Positions 6,993-15,942 of a stretch of 41,036 nucleotides of DNA are shown piece after piece. The position numbers and the translations under genes were made by a program. This DNA is from Bacteroidales bacterium UBA6401. Its GTDB lineage: Bacteria; Bacteroidota; Bacteroidia; Bacteroidales; UBA932. Position 1 is the first letter of the stretch. Each line of letters opens with the position of its first letter. The DNA is taken from assembly GCA_002438635.1 (NCBI GenBank), contig DJPX01000024.1, positions 1 to 41,036 of the forward strand, in the 5' to 3' direction. The notes beneath the pieces were generated by a model, which saw only the letters and a program-made list of their open reading frames with translations, ran no database searches and was not told where the DNA came from.

Positions 6993-8330
6993 TTATTGCT
7001 GAAGCACTATTACTTCTTCAGTGCTAAGCCTTACTTTTAGCCAATCGGTAAGAGTCTTTACTTCGCTTTCACTTAGGGCTTGGCTGCTTTTTACTATTAC
7101 AATGACGGCTTCCTTACTCTCTCCCGTAGAAGGGTCCACATCGTCCCCGCGGCTTAATATGACATCGGTAACGGCTTTATATTGCGCACATATTTCCAAT
7201 GTTAACAACTTAGACGGCAATTCTTTTTTACGATAATCTTTTACGACATTACGAAGAGAATCCACTTCTTTATTTAGTTCGGTAATAGTCTGAGTGTTAT
7301 GCTCATAGATACCTTTCATCAAATCTGCATCTAGACCTGACCCGGCTTTTATCGCAGCATCTTCCTTTATGAACACTTGATTTCGACTTATTCCTAAGTT
7401 CTCTGCAGAAGCATATATCCTATCTCTTTCAGAAGTTTCAAGCTGTTCACCGGCAACGAATATATCTACAGTCGGTATTTTAGTGTTATGATGAACAGTG
7501 TAATTGAAAATATAGCTCTTCCCCAGTACTTTATTATTCTCAACAAGAGTGCTGACGTTCCTATCGAAGTTACTTTGTTTAACGAAATTAACCGCAGAAA
7601 GTATTGAAGGAATTACTATAAGAAGCATGGTGAACCCGATAATCCTTTTCGTCTTTTTACTTCGCACCACATCTGTTGTAGTCACTTCCGGGAAACGTAA
7701 ATACTTAATAACCAAGAAGGTGGAAATGGCTATAAAAATACTGTTGATGATGAATAAGTACAGAGCACCTGCAACAAAGGACCAATTCCAATTAGCAAGT
7801 CCATATCCTACTGTGCATAAAGGTGGCATAAGTGCTGTAGCGATAGCCACACCTGAAAGCACGGTTCCCTTTTCCTTTCGAGTACTTTCCAGCATCCCTG
7901 CGACTCCACCGAAAAGGGCTATGAGCACATCGTAGATGGTAGGGTTAGTCCTGGCCAAAAGTTCCGTTTTCTGTGCAGGATCGAAAGGGGAGAGAATAAA
8001 ATATAAAGTGCTTGCTATAATGCTTATACCCACCATTATAGCGAAATTTTTCAGGGATTCTTTCAGTAGTGGCAGGTCGTTAGTCCCCAGTCCAAGTCCC
8101 AAGCCCAAAATTGGCCCCATCAGTGGGGATATTAGCATCGCTCCTATTATTACCGGAATGGAATTAAGGTTCAGCCCTATTGAAGCCACAATAATGGCAC
8201 AGGCCAATATGAAAACGTTTTGCCCTTTAAAATGAATGCCTTTTTTTATGGATACTATGGCTAAATTTATATCTATCTGGTCATTCATATTGACCAGGTC
8301 TTTGAGTTGTTGAAATATCTGTATTTTCAT
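6993..8330 (-). CDS. DUF389 family integral membrane protein
   Basis: A 445-aa inner-membrane protein. The N-terminal two thirds hold about seven hydrophobic segments, including the family's most recognisable part IPVIIGAMLISPLMGPILGL and GVAIATALMPPLCTVGYGL. The last about 190 residues are soluble, with a predicted short coiled coil (HNTQTITELNKEVDSLRNVV) and an alpha/beta end. DUF389 proteins are widespread but their transported substrate, if any, is not established. It is the first gene of the minus-strand group and has a TATATTTG promoter box about 90 bp upstream. Confidence 0.9.
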   Translation of the reverse strand: MKIQIFQQLKDLVNMNDQIDINLAIVSIKKGIHFKGQNVFILACAIIVASIGLNLNSIPVIIGAMLISPLMGPILGLGLGLGTNDLPLLKESLKNFAIMVGISIIASTLYFILSPFDPAQKTELLARTNPTIYDVLIALFGGVAGMLESTRKEKGTVLSGVAIATALMPPLCTVGYGLANWNWSFVAGALYLFIINSIFIAISTFLVIKYLRFPEVTTTDVVRSKKTKRIIGFTMLLIVIPSILSAVNFVKQSNFDRNVSTLVENNKVLGKSYIFNYTVHHNTKIPTVDIFVAGEQLETSERDRIYASAENLGISRNQVFIKEDAAIKAGSGLDADLMKGIYEHNTQTITELNKEVDSLRNVVKDYRKKELPSKLLTLEICAQYKAVTDVILSRGDDVDPSTGESKEAVIVIVKSSQALSESEVKTLTDWLKVRLSTEEVIVLQQ

Positions 8331-8421
8331 ATTCTTCGATATAATATAAGGATTAGCACTCTTTCGTCCTTAGGTGTGGATCCGGCAATGGGGCCAATGC
8401 CACTTCCAATTCACTTTAGTG

Positions 8422-8451
8422 CAAATATACCGATAATTTTCGTTATCTTTG
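8422..8451. promoter_or_regulatory. Divergent -7 boxes for the DUF389 and EF-hand genes
   Basis: TATATTTG on the minus strand (8429-8422) points to the DUF389 gene; TATCTTTG on the plus strand (8444-8451) points to the EF-hand gene. Both match the Bacteroidota sigma-A -7 consensus TAnnTTTG. The boxes are 14 bp apart, so the promoters face away and probably interfere. No clear -33 TTG was found for either. The remaining bases of 8331-8572 hold no gene. Confidence 0.6.
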
Positions 8452-8572
8452 AAACCATCCGGCTATCGGAGTAAAAACACGTTTGCTATGCCCCTGTACA
8501 ATGAGATTAAGTACTTTCACGGGCGGGAAAGCGTTCAATATAATTTAGTAATTGCAATTGGTTGTTATTAAG

Positions 8573-10615
8573 ATGAATAAGAGTGATTATCAATGGAGAT
8601 ACTGCTCTATTGGCGGTGCCACAAGAGTTTGTATAAATAAGGGAGAAGATATAGCCCACATAGGGGAGTTGGATCAAAAGTTATGGACGACATTGAGTTG
8701 CCCCACAACAGGATTGGAATTCGATAAGGAATTCCTTTCTTATGTAGACACGGATAAGGATGGGCGCATAAGGGTAAAGGAAGTGATCAATGCTTGTGAG
8801 TGGGTCTGTAGTATCCTTAAAAACAGAGAAGAATTAATCGCTCCTAAATCTCAATTGGCCCTTTCAGCTATCGATTTAAGTACCCCTAATGGGCAAAATA
8901 TAGAAAAAAGTGCGCGGAAAATCATAGAATGTTTGCGGAAAGAGGATAAGGAGCATATAGAACTTGCCGATACCATAAACTCTGAAGCTATTTTTGCAAA
9001 TACTCAGTTCAATGGCGATGGCATAATAACAGTTGCCACTGCAGGGGATGATGAATCTTTACGACACGCCATAGAAGACTGTCTTAAATGTTTCCCTGCT
9101 TTAAAAGATCGCAGCGGTAATGCCGGTGTGGATACTACTACAATACAAAAATTCTATGAGGCACTTAGTGGATACGATGAGTGGGTGAAAAGTGGTCAAA
9201 GAAAAGAATGTTCACCTTTTGGAACTAAAACAGTGGAAGTCCATGCTTTAGTTAAGGAATTAAAGCCTCTTATTGATGCGTATTTTACTCGTTGTGAGTA
9301 TTTTGCATACGATCCTCAGTGTAAGGAAGGTGAAGATAGCATAGAGTCAATCTCTCATCCTAATGCACAGGTACTTTTGCATCTAGACAAGATCAATCCT
9401 CAGTGGGTAGATAAAGTAAGAGAATTCCAAAGATTGGCCATCTCAGATAATGAGAATACTCTCTCAAAAGAAAGATGGAGCCAGGTGCAATCGCTTCTAA
9501 AGGAATACGAGAATTGGCTTCAAGCTAAAACAGGGTCGCAGGTAGAATCTTTAGGAATAAACGAGGTGGAACTGCTCTTGGAACAAAGCCGCCAAAAAGA
9601 TATTATAGACCTTATTAATAAAGATATAACATATAAAGATGAAGCGGATGGAATAGACGATGTCCACAAATTTCTCGTACTATATAGTCACCTGTTCGAA
9701 TTTCTGAATAATTTTATAGTTTTCGGTGCTTTCTATGATAGGACAAAAAAGTCAGCTTTTGATGCAGGCGAACTTTATATAGACCAGCGCTGTCTAAAAT
9801 TATGTATAAAGGTAAGTGATATGTCCAAACAGATAGTGATGGCTCCCCAAAGCGGTATATACATCCTATATTGCGACTGTATTTCCAAGTCTACAGGCAA
9901 GCAGGCAAGTATAGCCGCTATTCTCACTAATGGCGATACCGATAACCTCAGCGTGGGGATGAATGCGGTATTTTATGATAGGAATGGCTTGGATTATGAT
10001 GCCGTGGTAACGCGAATTATTGATAATCCGACCAGTATTCGTCAAGCATTCCTTTATCCATATAAGAAATTTGCAAAGGCCATAAGCGATCGTATTAATA
10101 AACGTGCCGCAGAAAAAGAATCGAAAGTATCCGGAGGTCTTGTAGACTTGGCCAATGGAAACGTCGATTCTAAAGGCAGTGCCTCAGTCGGGAAGAAGCC
10201 TTTTGATGCCACGACTCTTGTCGCACTTACTGCTGGTTTAGGCGTGGGTGCCGGCATGATACTAAATGCCGTATCTGCTCTTGTAAAACCTTGGTACACA
10301 TTGCTTCTCGTGATTGCGGGATTGTGCCTTGTGATTTCAGGACCATCTATGTTCCTAGCCTGGGTAAAGCTTCGCAAGCGTAACTTGGCACCTATTCTTA
10401 ATGCCAATGGGTGGGCGATTAATTCTTCGATAATTGTAAATAGTCTTTTCGGTGCGACACTCACTTCTCTTGCCAAGTATCCTAAAATATTGAATGTCGG
10501 TGATCCGTTCGCGCAGAAAAAGAAATCGCCTGTGCCAGGTATATTATTGACTATATTGATTATCGCAGTGATAGTCATAGCGTGCTTGTATTTTACGGGA
10601 CATATAGGTAAGTAA
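8573..10615 (+). CDS. EF-hand-containing C-terminally membrane-anchored protein of unknown function
   Basis: A protein of 680 aa from ATG 8573; a TTG seven codons upstream is less likely. Near the N-terminus is a canonical calcium-binding EF-hand loop, DTDKDGRIRVKE, with Asp at positions 1, 3 and 5, Gly at 6, Ile at 8 and Glu at 12. A second, degenerate loop lies around QFNGDGIIT. The large middle part is helical and rich in charged residues with no domain I recognise. The C-terminus has hydrophobic segments (LVALTAGLGVGAGMILNAV, TLLLVIAGLCLVISGPSMFL, and a last one ILLTILIIAVIVIACLYF), so the protein is held in a membrane by its end. It is followed by a small conserved-looking gene after 51 bp. 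Function unknown. Confidence 0.85.
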   Translation: MNKSDYQWRYCSIGGATRVCINKGEDIAHIGELDQKLWTTLSCPTTGLEFDKEFLSYVDTDKDGRIRVKEVINACEWVCSILKNREELIAPKSQLALSAIDLSTPNGQNIEKSARKIIECLRKEDKEHIELADTINSEAIFANTQFNGDGIITVATAGDDESLRHAIEDCLKCFPALKDRSGNAGVDTTTIQKFYEALSGYDEWVKSGQRKECSPFGTKTVEVHALVKELKPLIDAYFTRCEYFAYDPQCKEGEDSIESISHPNAQVLLHLDKINPQWVDKVREFQRLAISDNENTLSKERWSQVQSLLKEYENWLQAKTGSQVESLGINEVELLLEQSRQKDIIDLINKDITYKDEADGIDDVHKFLVLYSHLFEFLNNFIVFGAFYDRTKKSAFDAGELYIDQRCLKLCIKVSDMSKQIVMAPQSGIYILYCDCISKSTGKQASIAAILTNGDTDNLSVGMNAVFYDRNGLDYDAVVTRIIDNPTSIRQAFLYPYKKFAKAISDRINKRAAEKESKVSGGLVDLANGNVDSKGSASVGKKPFDATTLVALTAGLGVGAGMILNAVSALVKPWYTLLLVIAGLCLVISGPSMFLAWVKLRKRNLAPILNANGWAINSSIIVNSLFGATLTSLAKYPKILNVGDPFAQKKKSPVPGILLTILIIAVIVIACLYFTGHIGK

Positions 10616-10666
10616 TATATCCTTTCAGTGTATATTATGAGGTAGAAGTAGATCCATTCTAAAACA

Positions 10667-11041
10667 ATGGCTGATAATTATTTAGAGACAAGATACGAAC
10701 AAATTTTCGAAGGCGGTGGTGCTCGACATTCTTCACTGCGGCCATCGATAGATTCGTGGGTACAGAGTGAATCTAAAAAGCACACAAGACAAGGAGTCTA
10801 TAAAATACATCCACTGCAGGTTCAAGCTGTGGAAAGAACTATAAGAAAGGCCTTTCCTAATGTCGAATTTAGCTATACTCAACTCGAAGATGGCTCTGTG
10901 CAGGTGGATATACATGCAGACACCCCATTCGAAGCGGGGCGCATTTACGAAATACTATCACTGAAATCGGAAGAGATGGGCCTTCATGCATTTCTAAATT
11001 ATGAAAACGGGGGCGCCATACTTGTAGAGATTTATCGATAG
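10667..11041 (+). CDS. Small protein of unknown function (124 aa)
   Basis: A short soluble protein without signal peptide or membrane segment. The second half alternates strands and helices (VQAVERTIRKAFPNVEFSYT, GSVQVDIHADTPFEAGRIYE), suggesting a small alpha/beta fold. It lies 51 bp after the EF-hand membrane protein gene on the same strand and has no own promoter box, so the two are probably co-transcribed. I do not recognise the family. Confidence 0.7.
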   Translation: MADNYLETRYEQIFEGGGARHSSLRPSIDSWVQSESKKHTRQGVYKIHPLQVQAVERTIRKAFPNVEFSYTQLEDGSVQVDIHADTPFEAGRIYEILSLKSEEMGLHAFLNYENGGAILVEIYR

Positions 11042-11052
11042 GGAATACAACC

Positions 11053-11070
11053 GCTCCATTTTAATGGGGC
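11053..11070. terminator. Possible bidirectional terminator hairpin
   Basis: GCTCCATT and AATGGGGC pair with one G-T wobble in the 28-bp gap between the convergent 124-aa gene and the pseudouridine synthase gene. A short T-rich centre is present but no long T-run follows, so the terminator role rests mainly on position. Confidence 0.4.
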
Positions 11071-12356
11071 TAACCATTAGATGGCAAAGATTCGGTGCTA
11101 TTAAATGTAATGACCTTTGAACTAACGGGATGCTTAAGGGTGAGTGTTTGAGCGTGCAACATAAGTCTTTCGTGGGAAGGTGAACCATACAGAGCATCGC
11201 CTTTTATAGGTCTTCCCATTCCTAAGGGAGATGCGGCGTGGACTCTCAACTGGTGCGTACGTCCTGTTTTAGGTGTAAAGCGTACATCCATTTCACCATC
11301 AGGGAAGATCTCAAGGATTTCGTATTCAGTTATAGCAAGTTTTCCATTTTGTTTATCAACTATTTGCCTAGGTCTATCGTAGTAGTCTGGAGATAGCGGT
11401 AGAGCTATGGTCCCACGTAGTTTTCCTCTCCATGGACGACTTCCTGCAACTAGATGGGCAAGATATGTTTTGTTAACTTGGTGGGTGGCGAATTGGCTTT
11501 GTATATTTCTCTGTGCCTCAATCGTCTTTGCGAAAATCATAACGCCACTTGTATCCATATCAAGTCTGTGACAACTATAAAGATGTCCGTGTTCTTTTTC
11601 CAAGTATTCTATAAGTGAAGTATTACAGGTAAGTCCTGGAGCGCATAACATTCCGGAAGGTTTTTCTGCCACGATGATATGGTCATCTTCGAAAATGACG
11701 GAAACACCCTTGACATTAGGGAGTCTTTGAAGTGGATTATCTTCTACATCAAGTCCTTCCATCATGAACGAAAGAAGTGGGCCACATTTACCAGTACAAG
11801 CCGGATAAAACCTTCCGTGCTCTCTCACTTCACCACTGGAAGGGGATTTTCCATACCAAAACTCACCCATAGAAATAGGCTTTAGGCCAATAAGATATGC
11901 GTAATTTAGCAATTTGGCTCCAGCACATTCGCCTGTTCCTCCTGGAGGCACTAAACCCCTTCGAGCAAAAATGTCTTTTATACTCAGGCGTTTCCCTAAA
12001 TAGTTAGACGTTATGTAATTATCGAAAAGAAAGTCCTGCAGTTCTGCCGATTGTTTGGGACTCTGCGCTTTTTCCCGTAGAATTGGAAGTGTGGTCGTGT
12101 CGAAAATGGGTGGCACGAAACCATCTACTATGCTTTTGCCACCAGCTAATCCGGAAAAAGCATTCAGCCTTACCTCTTGACCATTGTCTTTATCTATGCC
12201 AATCAACACGCCGAGCATTTTGCCCTCCTTAAAGAGTGCTTCAAGTGCGGGATCGGTATCTATCTTTTGTATCAGCTCTGAGGCTGCACTTTTTACCTCC
12301 TTGCTAGGAATGTAGCGGAATGGATATGTGAATTTAGTGTCGTACTTCAATCCCAA
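11070..12356 (-). CDS. RluA-family pseudouridine synthase with long N-terminal extension
   Basis: The C-terminal about 215 residues are an RluA/RsuA-type catalytic domain that turns uridine into pseudouridine in rRNA or tRNA. The diagnostic stretch is CHRLDMDTSGVMIFAK with the catalytic Asp in RLD, followed by KTYLAHLVAG and the RTHQLRVHAASPLG motif. In front are about 200 residues (FRYIPSKEVKSAASELI, AFSGLAGGKSIVDGFVPP, YPACTGKCGPLLSFMMEG) not found in standard RluA and without S4 features. Typical RluA has about 220 residues; this has 428. It overlaps the Maf gene by 23 bp, so translation is probably coupled. The enzyme class is sure; the target uridine is unknown. Confidence 0.88.
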   Translation of the reverse strand: MGLKYDTKFTYPFRYIPSKEVKSAASELIQKIDTDPALEALFKEGKMLGVLIGIDKDNGQEVRLNAFSGLAGGKSIVDGFVPPIFDTTTLPILREKAQSPKQSAELQDFLFDNYITSNYLGKRLSIKDIFARRGLVPPGGTGECAGAKLLNYAYLIGLKPISMGEFWYGKSPSSGEVREHGRFYPACTGKCGPLLSFMMEGLDVEDNPLQRLPNVKGVSVIFEDDHIIVAEKPSGMLCAPGLTCNTSLIEYLEKEHGHLYSCHRLDMDTSGVMIFAKTIEAQRNIQSQFATHQVNKTYLAHLVAGSRPWRGKLRGTIALPLSPDYYDRPRQIVDKQNGKLAITEYEILEIFPDGEMDVRFTPKTGRTHQLRVHAASPLGMGRPIKGDALYGSPSHERLMLHAQTLTLKHPVSSKVITFNSTESLPSNG

Positions 12357-12924
12357 ATGCCTTTAATTCTTCGTAGACTCTTTGTATGGGAAGTCCCATG
12401 ACATTGAAATAGGACCCTTCTATACTCGTGATTCCTATATAGCCAATCCATTCCTGAATCCCGTATGCCCCTGCCTTGTCAAAGGGCTTGTATCTTTCAA
12501 TGTAATAATCTATTTCCTCTTCAGAAAGGGAGGAAAAAATGACTTTTGTCACATCTGTAAAAGTGACTTCTTTTTCGAGGCTTCGTAGTACCACAGAAGT
12601 TCTAACCTCGTGAGACTTCCCAGACAGGAGCTGAAGCATATCTTTAGCCTGGGCGTATGAGTGAGGTTTACCAAGTACCTTTCCCTCTGCTATAACTATA
12701 GTATCTGCCGTTAGCAGAACTTCGTCATAGTTAAGTTTTCTATGAAAACCGTGTGATTTTCCCTTAGCCATATAAACAGGCACTTCCTCTGGTTTTATAC
12801 CATCTGGAAGCACCTCTTTAAAATCATTTGCAATGTCTACGGAAAAATCTATACCCGCACCCTCTAAAAGTTCTTTTCTACGAGGTGATCCGCTGGATAG
12901 AATGAGTTTAGGATTTCGAGCCAT
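12334..12924 (-). CDS. maf: Maf-family nucleoside triphosphate pyrophosphatase
   Basis: A 196-aa Maf/YhdE-type enzyme that hydrolyses non-canonical or excess nucleoside triphosphates to monophosphate and pyrophosphate. The N-terminal substrate loop ILSSGSPRRKELLEGAGI and the metal-binding segment LLTADTIVIAEGKVLGKP are both present, with the downstream AGAYGIQEW part typical of the dTTP/UTP group. Length is normal. The start overlaps the DUF3467 gene by 17 bp and the end overlaps the pseudouridine synthase gene, forming a tight three-gene operon. Confidence 0.93.
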   Translation of the reverse strand: MARNPKLILSSGSPRRKELLEGAGIDFSVDIANDFKEVLPDGIKPEEVPVYMAKGKSHGFHRKLNYDEVLLTADTIVIAEGKVLGKPHSYAQAKDMLQLLSGKSHEVRTSVVLRSLEKEVTFTDVTKVIFSSLSEEEIDYYIERYKPFDKAGAYGIQEWIGYIGITSIEGSYFNVMGLPIQRVYEELKAFGIEVRH

Positions 12925-13237
12925 TGCCTCCTCCCATAAGGTCGGTTAGATTAATGGTGCCGGTAGGTTTAGCCTGTTTGAAATTTATTTCACCGAACTG
13001 CGATTCGTATTTGTTAATGTTATCTATCAGTGCATTCATTAGACGTTTTGCGTGTTCCGGTGTCATTATGACGCGACTGCATACACATGCTTTATTATTT
13101 CTTCCAGGAAATACTTGTGCAAAGTCAAGTATAAATTCTGTTCCAGAATGGCTGATGATAGCCATATTAGAGTACTTTCCTCCTGCTACCTCTGCCGGTA
13201 TCTCTATGCTGAGACCTTGATTTTCTTTTTCGTTCAT
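12908..13237 (-). CDS. DUF3467 domain-containing protein
   Basis: A 109-aa protein of the DUF3467 family, common in Bacteroidota: YSNMAIISHSGTEFILDFAQ, followed by CSRVIMTPEHAKRLMNALIDNINKYESQFGEI. The family is small and soluble with no defined activity. It is the first gene of the minus-strand operon with maf and the pseudouridine synthase. A possible -7 box TAATTTTG on the minus strand lies at 13278-13271, about 33 bp upstream. Confidence 0.9.
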   Translation of the reverse strand: MNEKENQGLSIEIPAEVAGGKYSNMAIISHSGTEFILDFAQVFPGRNNKACVCSRVIMTPEHAKRLMNALIDNINKYESQFGEINFKQAKPTGTINLTDLMGGGNGSKS

Positions 13238-13289
13238 AATTTTAATCTATTTTACTAGAAATTCATTTCACAAAATTAGTAAAAATAGT

Positions 13290-13297
13290 TATTTTTG
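13290..13297 (+). promoter_or_regulatory. valS promoter -7 box very close to the start codon
   Basis: TATTTTTG matches TAnnTTTG and ends only 6 bp before the ATG of valS. In this promoter class transcription starts a few bases past the box, so the valS mRNA should have almost no leader. No good -33 TTG was seen. Confidence 0.6.
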
Positions 13298-13303
13298 TAA
13301 ACT

Positions 13304-15940
13304 ATGGAATTATCTAAAAAATATAATCCTTCGGAAGTAGAGGACAAATGGTACGCCTATTGGCTAAAATACAAGTTTTTTCATTCTGAGCCGGATGCTC
13401 GTCAGCCATATACTATAGTAATACCACCACCTAATGTGACTGGTATTCTTCATATGGGTCATGTGTTGAATAATACTCTTAACGATGTACTCGTGCGTAA
13501 GGCGAGAATGGATGGAAAGAACGCCTGTTGGGTTCCGGGAACGGATCACGCCAGTATAGCCACGGAGAATAAGGTCGTGGCCAAGCTTCGTGATATGGGC
13601 ATACGGAAGGAAGATCTTACGCGTGAAGAATTTTTGAAGTACGCGTGGGAATGGAAAGAGGAACACGGAGGAATAATACTTCAACAGTTGAAGAAACTCG
13701 GTGCCAGTTGTGACTGGGATAGGACACGCTTTACGATGGAGCCGGAGTTGAACGAAGCGGTGATCAATACCTTTGTCTATTTTTATAAAAAAGGATGGAT
13801 ATATCGTGGTGTTCGTATGGTAAACTGGGACCCGGTAGGTCATACCGCTGTGTCGGACGATGAGGTGATTCATAGAGATACGAAGAGTCATTTTTATAAT
13901 ATGAGATACTTTATATCTGATGGACACGGACATCCGACAGATAAATACATAGTTGTAGCCACTACACGTCCTGAGACCATAATGGCAGATGCAGCCATCT
14001 GTGTCAATCCTAATGACGAGCGTCATCATTGGATGAGAGGGAAGAAAGTACTTATTCCGCTTATAAACAAAGAAATTCCTATTATCGAGGATGACTATGT
14101 AGAGATGGATTTCGGAACAGGCTGCCTAAAGGTTACCCCGGCACACGATGCTAATGACTACGAGATTGGCCTAAGGCATCATCTTCCAATTGTGGACATA
14201 ATCGATGAAAATGGCTGTCTTAATGAAGATGCTCAGATTCTAGTGGGGGAAGATAGGTTTGTAGCCCGCGAGAAAATCGCTAAAATGCTACAGGAAGCCG
14301 GCAATATCGAAAAAATAGAGGATTATATATCTCCAATAGGTTATTCTGAAAGAACTAATGCTGTCATAGAGCCTAAATTGAGTGCTCAATGGTTCCTGAA
14401 GATGGAGGAGTTGGCTCCAGCGGCATTGGCACGTGTAGAGGAAGGCGAGATTAAGTTTATACCGGACAAATATCGCAACACCTATCGCCATTGGATGGAA
14501 AATGCGCGTGATTGGTGTATAAGCAGGCAGTTATGGTGGGGACAGCGTATCCCAGCATATTATCTCCCGGATGGTAGATATGTAGTGGAAAATACCCCAC
14601 AGAAGGCACTTGAAGCAGCAAAAGCTTTAGATCCTGATATTACTATGGCCGACCTGCATCAGGATGAAGATGTTCTGGATACTTGGTTTAGCAGTTGGCT
14701 TTGGCCAATTTCTGTCTTCGATCCTAAAAAGCCTGGATGTCCTGAACACAAACCTAATGCAGACTTGGCATACTACTATCCTACAAATGATCTGGTAACA
14801 GGTCCGGATATAATTTTCTTCTGGGTAGCCAGAATGATTATGGCAGGTGACGAGTTTATGAACGAAGTGCCATTTAGAAATGTCTATTTTACTGGTATTG
14901 TTCGTGATAAGTTAGGCCGGAAGATGAGTAAGACTCTAGGTAATTCGCCTAATCCGCTTGATTTGATAGACAAGTACGGAGCAGATGCCGTACGTCTGGG
15001 TATGTTATTGTGTTCTTCTGCCGGAAGTGACATTCTATACGATGAATCTCAGGTGGAACAAGGTCGTAATTTCTGTGGAAAAATATGGAATGCCTATAGG
15101 CTTGTATGCGGATGGAACGTGGATGAAAAGGCCGAACAGAGCGATAGTTGTAGGGTGGCGGTAAAGTGGTTTGATAATCTGCTTTCTAAAACTATAGAAC
15201 AGGTGGAAGAGCACTATGCGAAATTCCGCATCTCGGATGCCCTTATGACCATATATAAGTTATTCTGGGACAGCTTTTGCGCGTGGTATCTTGAATTGGT
15301 CAAGCCTGCTTATGGACAGCCTATTGATGGAAGGACTTACGAGGCTACAATGGATTTCTTCGAGAAATTGATCAAGATGATTCATCCTATAATGCCTTTT
15401 ATCACTGAAGAGATATGGCAGCTTATTACTCCGAGAAGGGAAGGTCAAACTATAATGTTCGAAAGTACACCTTCAGCCGGACCTTATGATGAGAAATTTC
15501 TCAAAGAATTCGAAATTCTTCAGGAAGCTATTGTGGGTATAAGAAGTATAAGAGCACAAAAGCAGATTTCTCCTAAGGATAGTCTTAGGCTTTACATCGA
15601 TGGAGAGGTGAGTCTGGAGCTTATCCCTGTTTTAAAAAAGTCGGCTAATCTTTCGGATATAATTCAAGGCAAGTGTGAAGGCACTTCCATTTCATTCATT
15701 GTAGGCACAATAAAAATGAGTGTGGAACTCGAAGGTCTAGTGGATGCAGAACAGGAAAGAGCAAAGATTCTCAGTGAACTTGAACATCAGAGAGGTTTTC
15801 TTGATGCAGTGCGTAAGAAATTGTCCAATCAGTCTTTTGTGGAGCATGCTCCCGCTGCAGTAGTAGCGCTGGAAAGGAAAAAAGAGGCAGATGCCTTATC
15901 ACGAATTGAAGCCTTAGAAGCTTCACTTAAAACGCTTTAG
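13304..15940 (+). CDS. valS: Valyl-tRNA synthetase
   Basis: An 878-aa class I aminoacyl-tRNA synthetase that charges tRNA-Val. The HIGH signature is HMGH at residues 50-53 in PPPNVTGILHMGHVLN, and the KMSKS loop is KMSKT at residues 540-544. The editing (CP1) domain lies between with ATTRPETIMADAAICVNP and the GTGCLKVTPAHDANDYEIG motif that clears mischarged threonine. The C-terminal coiled-coil arm (EQERAKILSELEHQRGFLDA) is present. Length is normal. It is the first gene of a plus-strand cluster with tatA-like 2 bp after its stop. Confidence 0.98.
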   Translation: MELSKKYNPSEVEDKWYAYWLKYKFFHSEPDARQPYTIVIPPPNVTGILHMGHVLNNTLNDVLVRKARMDGKNACWVPGTDHASIATENKVVAKLRDMGIRKEDLTREEFLKYAWEWKEEHGGIILQQLKKLGASCDWDRTRFTMEPELNEAVINTFVYFYKKGWIYRGVRMVNWDPVGHTAVSDDEVIHRDTKSHFYNMRYFISDGHGHPTDKYIVVATTRPETIMADAAICVNPNDERHHWMRGKKVLIPLINKEIPIIEDDYVEMDFGTGCLKVTPAHDANDYEIGLRHHLPIVDIIDENGCLNEDAQILVGEDRFVAREKIAKMLQEAGNIEKIEDYISPIGYSERTNAVIEPKLSAQWFLKMEELAPAALARVEEGEIKFIPDKYRNTYRHWMENARDWCISRQLWWGQRIPAYYLPDGRYVVENTPQKALEAAKALDPDITMADLHQDEDVLDTWFSSWLWPISVFDPKKPGCPEHKPNADLAYYYPTNDLVTGPDIIFFWVARMIMAGDEFMNEVPFRNVYFTGIVRDKLGRKMSKTLGNSPNPLDLIDKYGADAVRLGMLLCSSAGSDILYDESQVEQGRNFCGKIWNAYRLVCGWNVDEKAEQSDSCRVAVKWFDNLLSKTIEQVEEHYAKFRISDALMTIYKLFWDSFCAWYLELVKPAYGQPIDGRTYEATMDFFEKLIKMIHPIMPFITEEIWQLITPRREGQTIMFESTPSAGPYDEKFLKEFEILQEAIVGIRSIRAQKQISPKDSLRLYIDGEVSLELIPVLKKSANLSDIIQGKCEGTSISFIVGTIKMSVELEGLVDAEQERAKILSELEHQRGFLDAVRKKLSNQSFVEHAPAAVVALERKKEADALSRIEALEASLKTL

Positions 15941-15942
15941 AT

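Noticed and set aside
13364..14029. 221-aa minus-strand frame inside valS
   Set aside because: It is a shadow of the valS coding sequence with no family resemblance and an odd composition.
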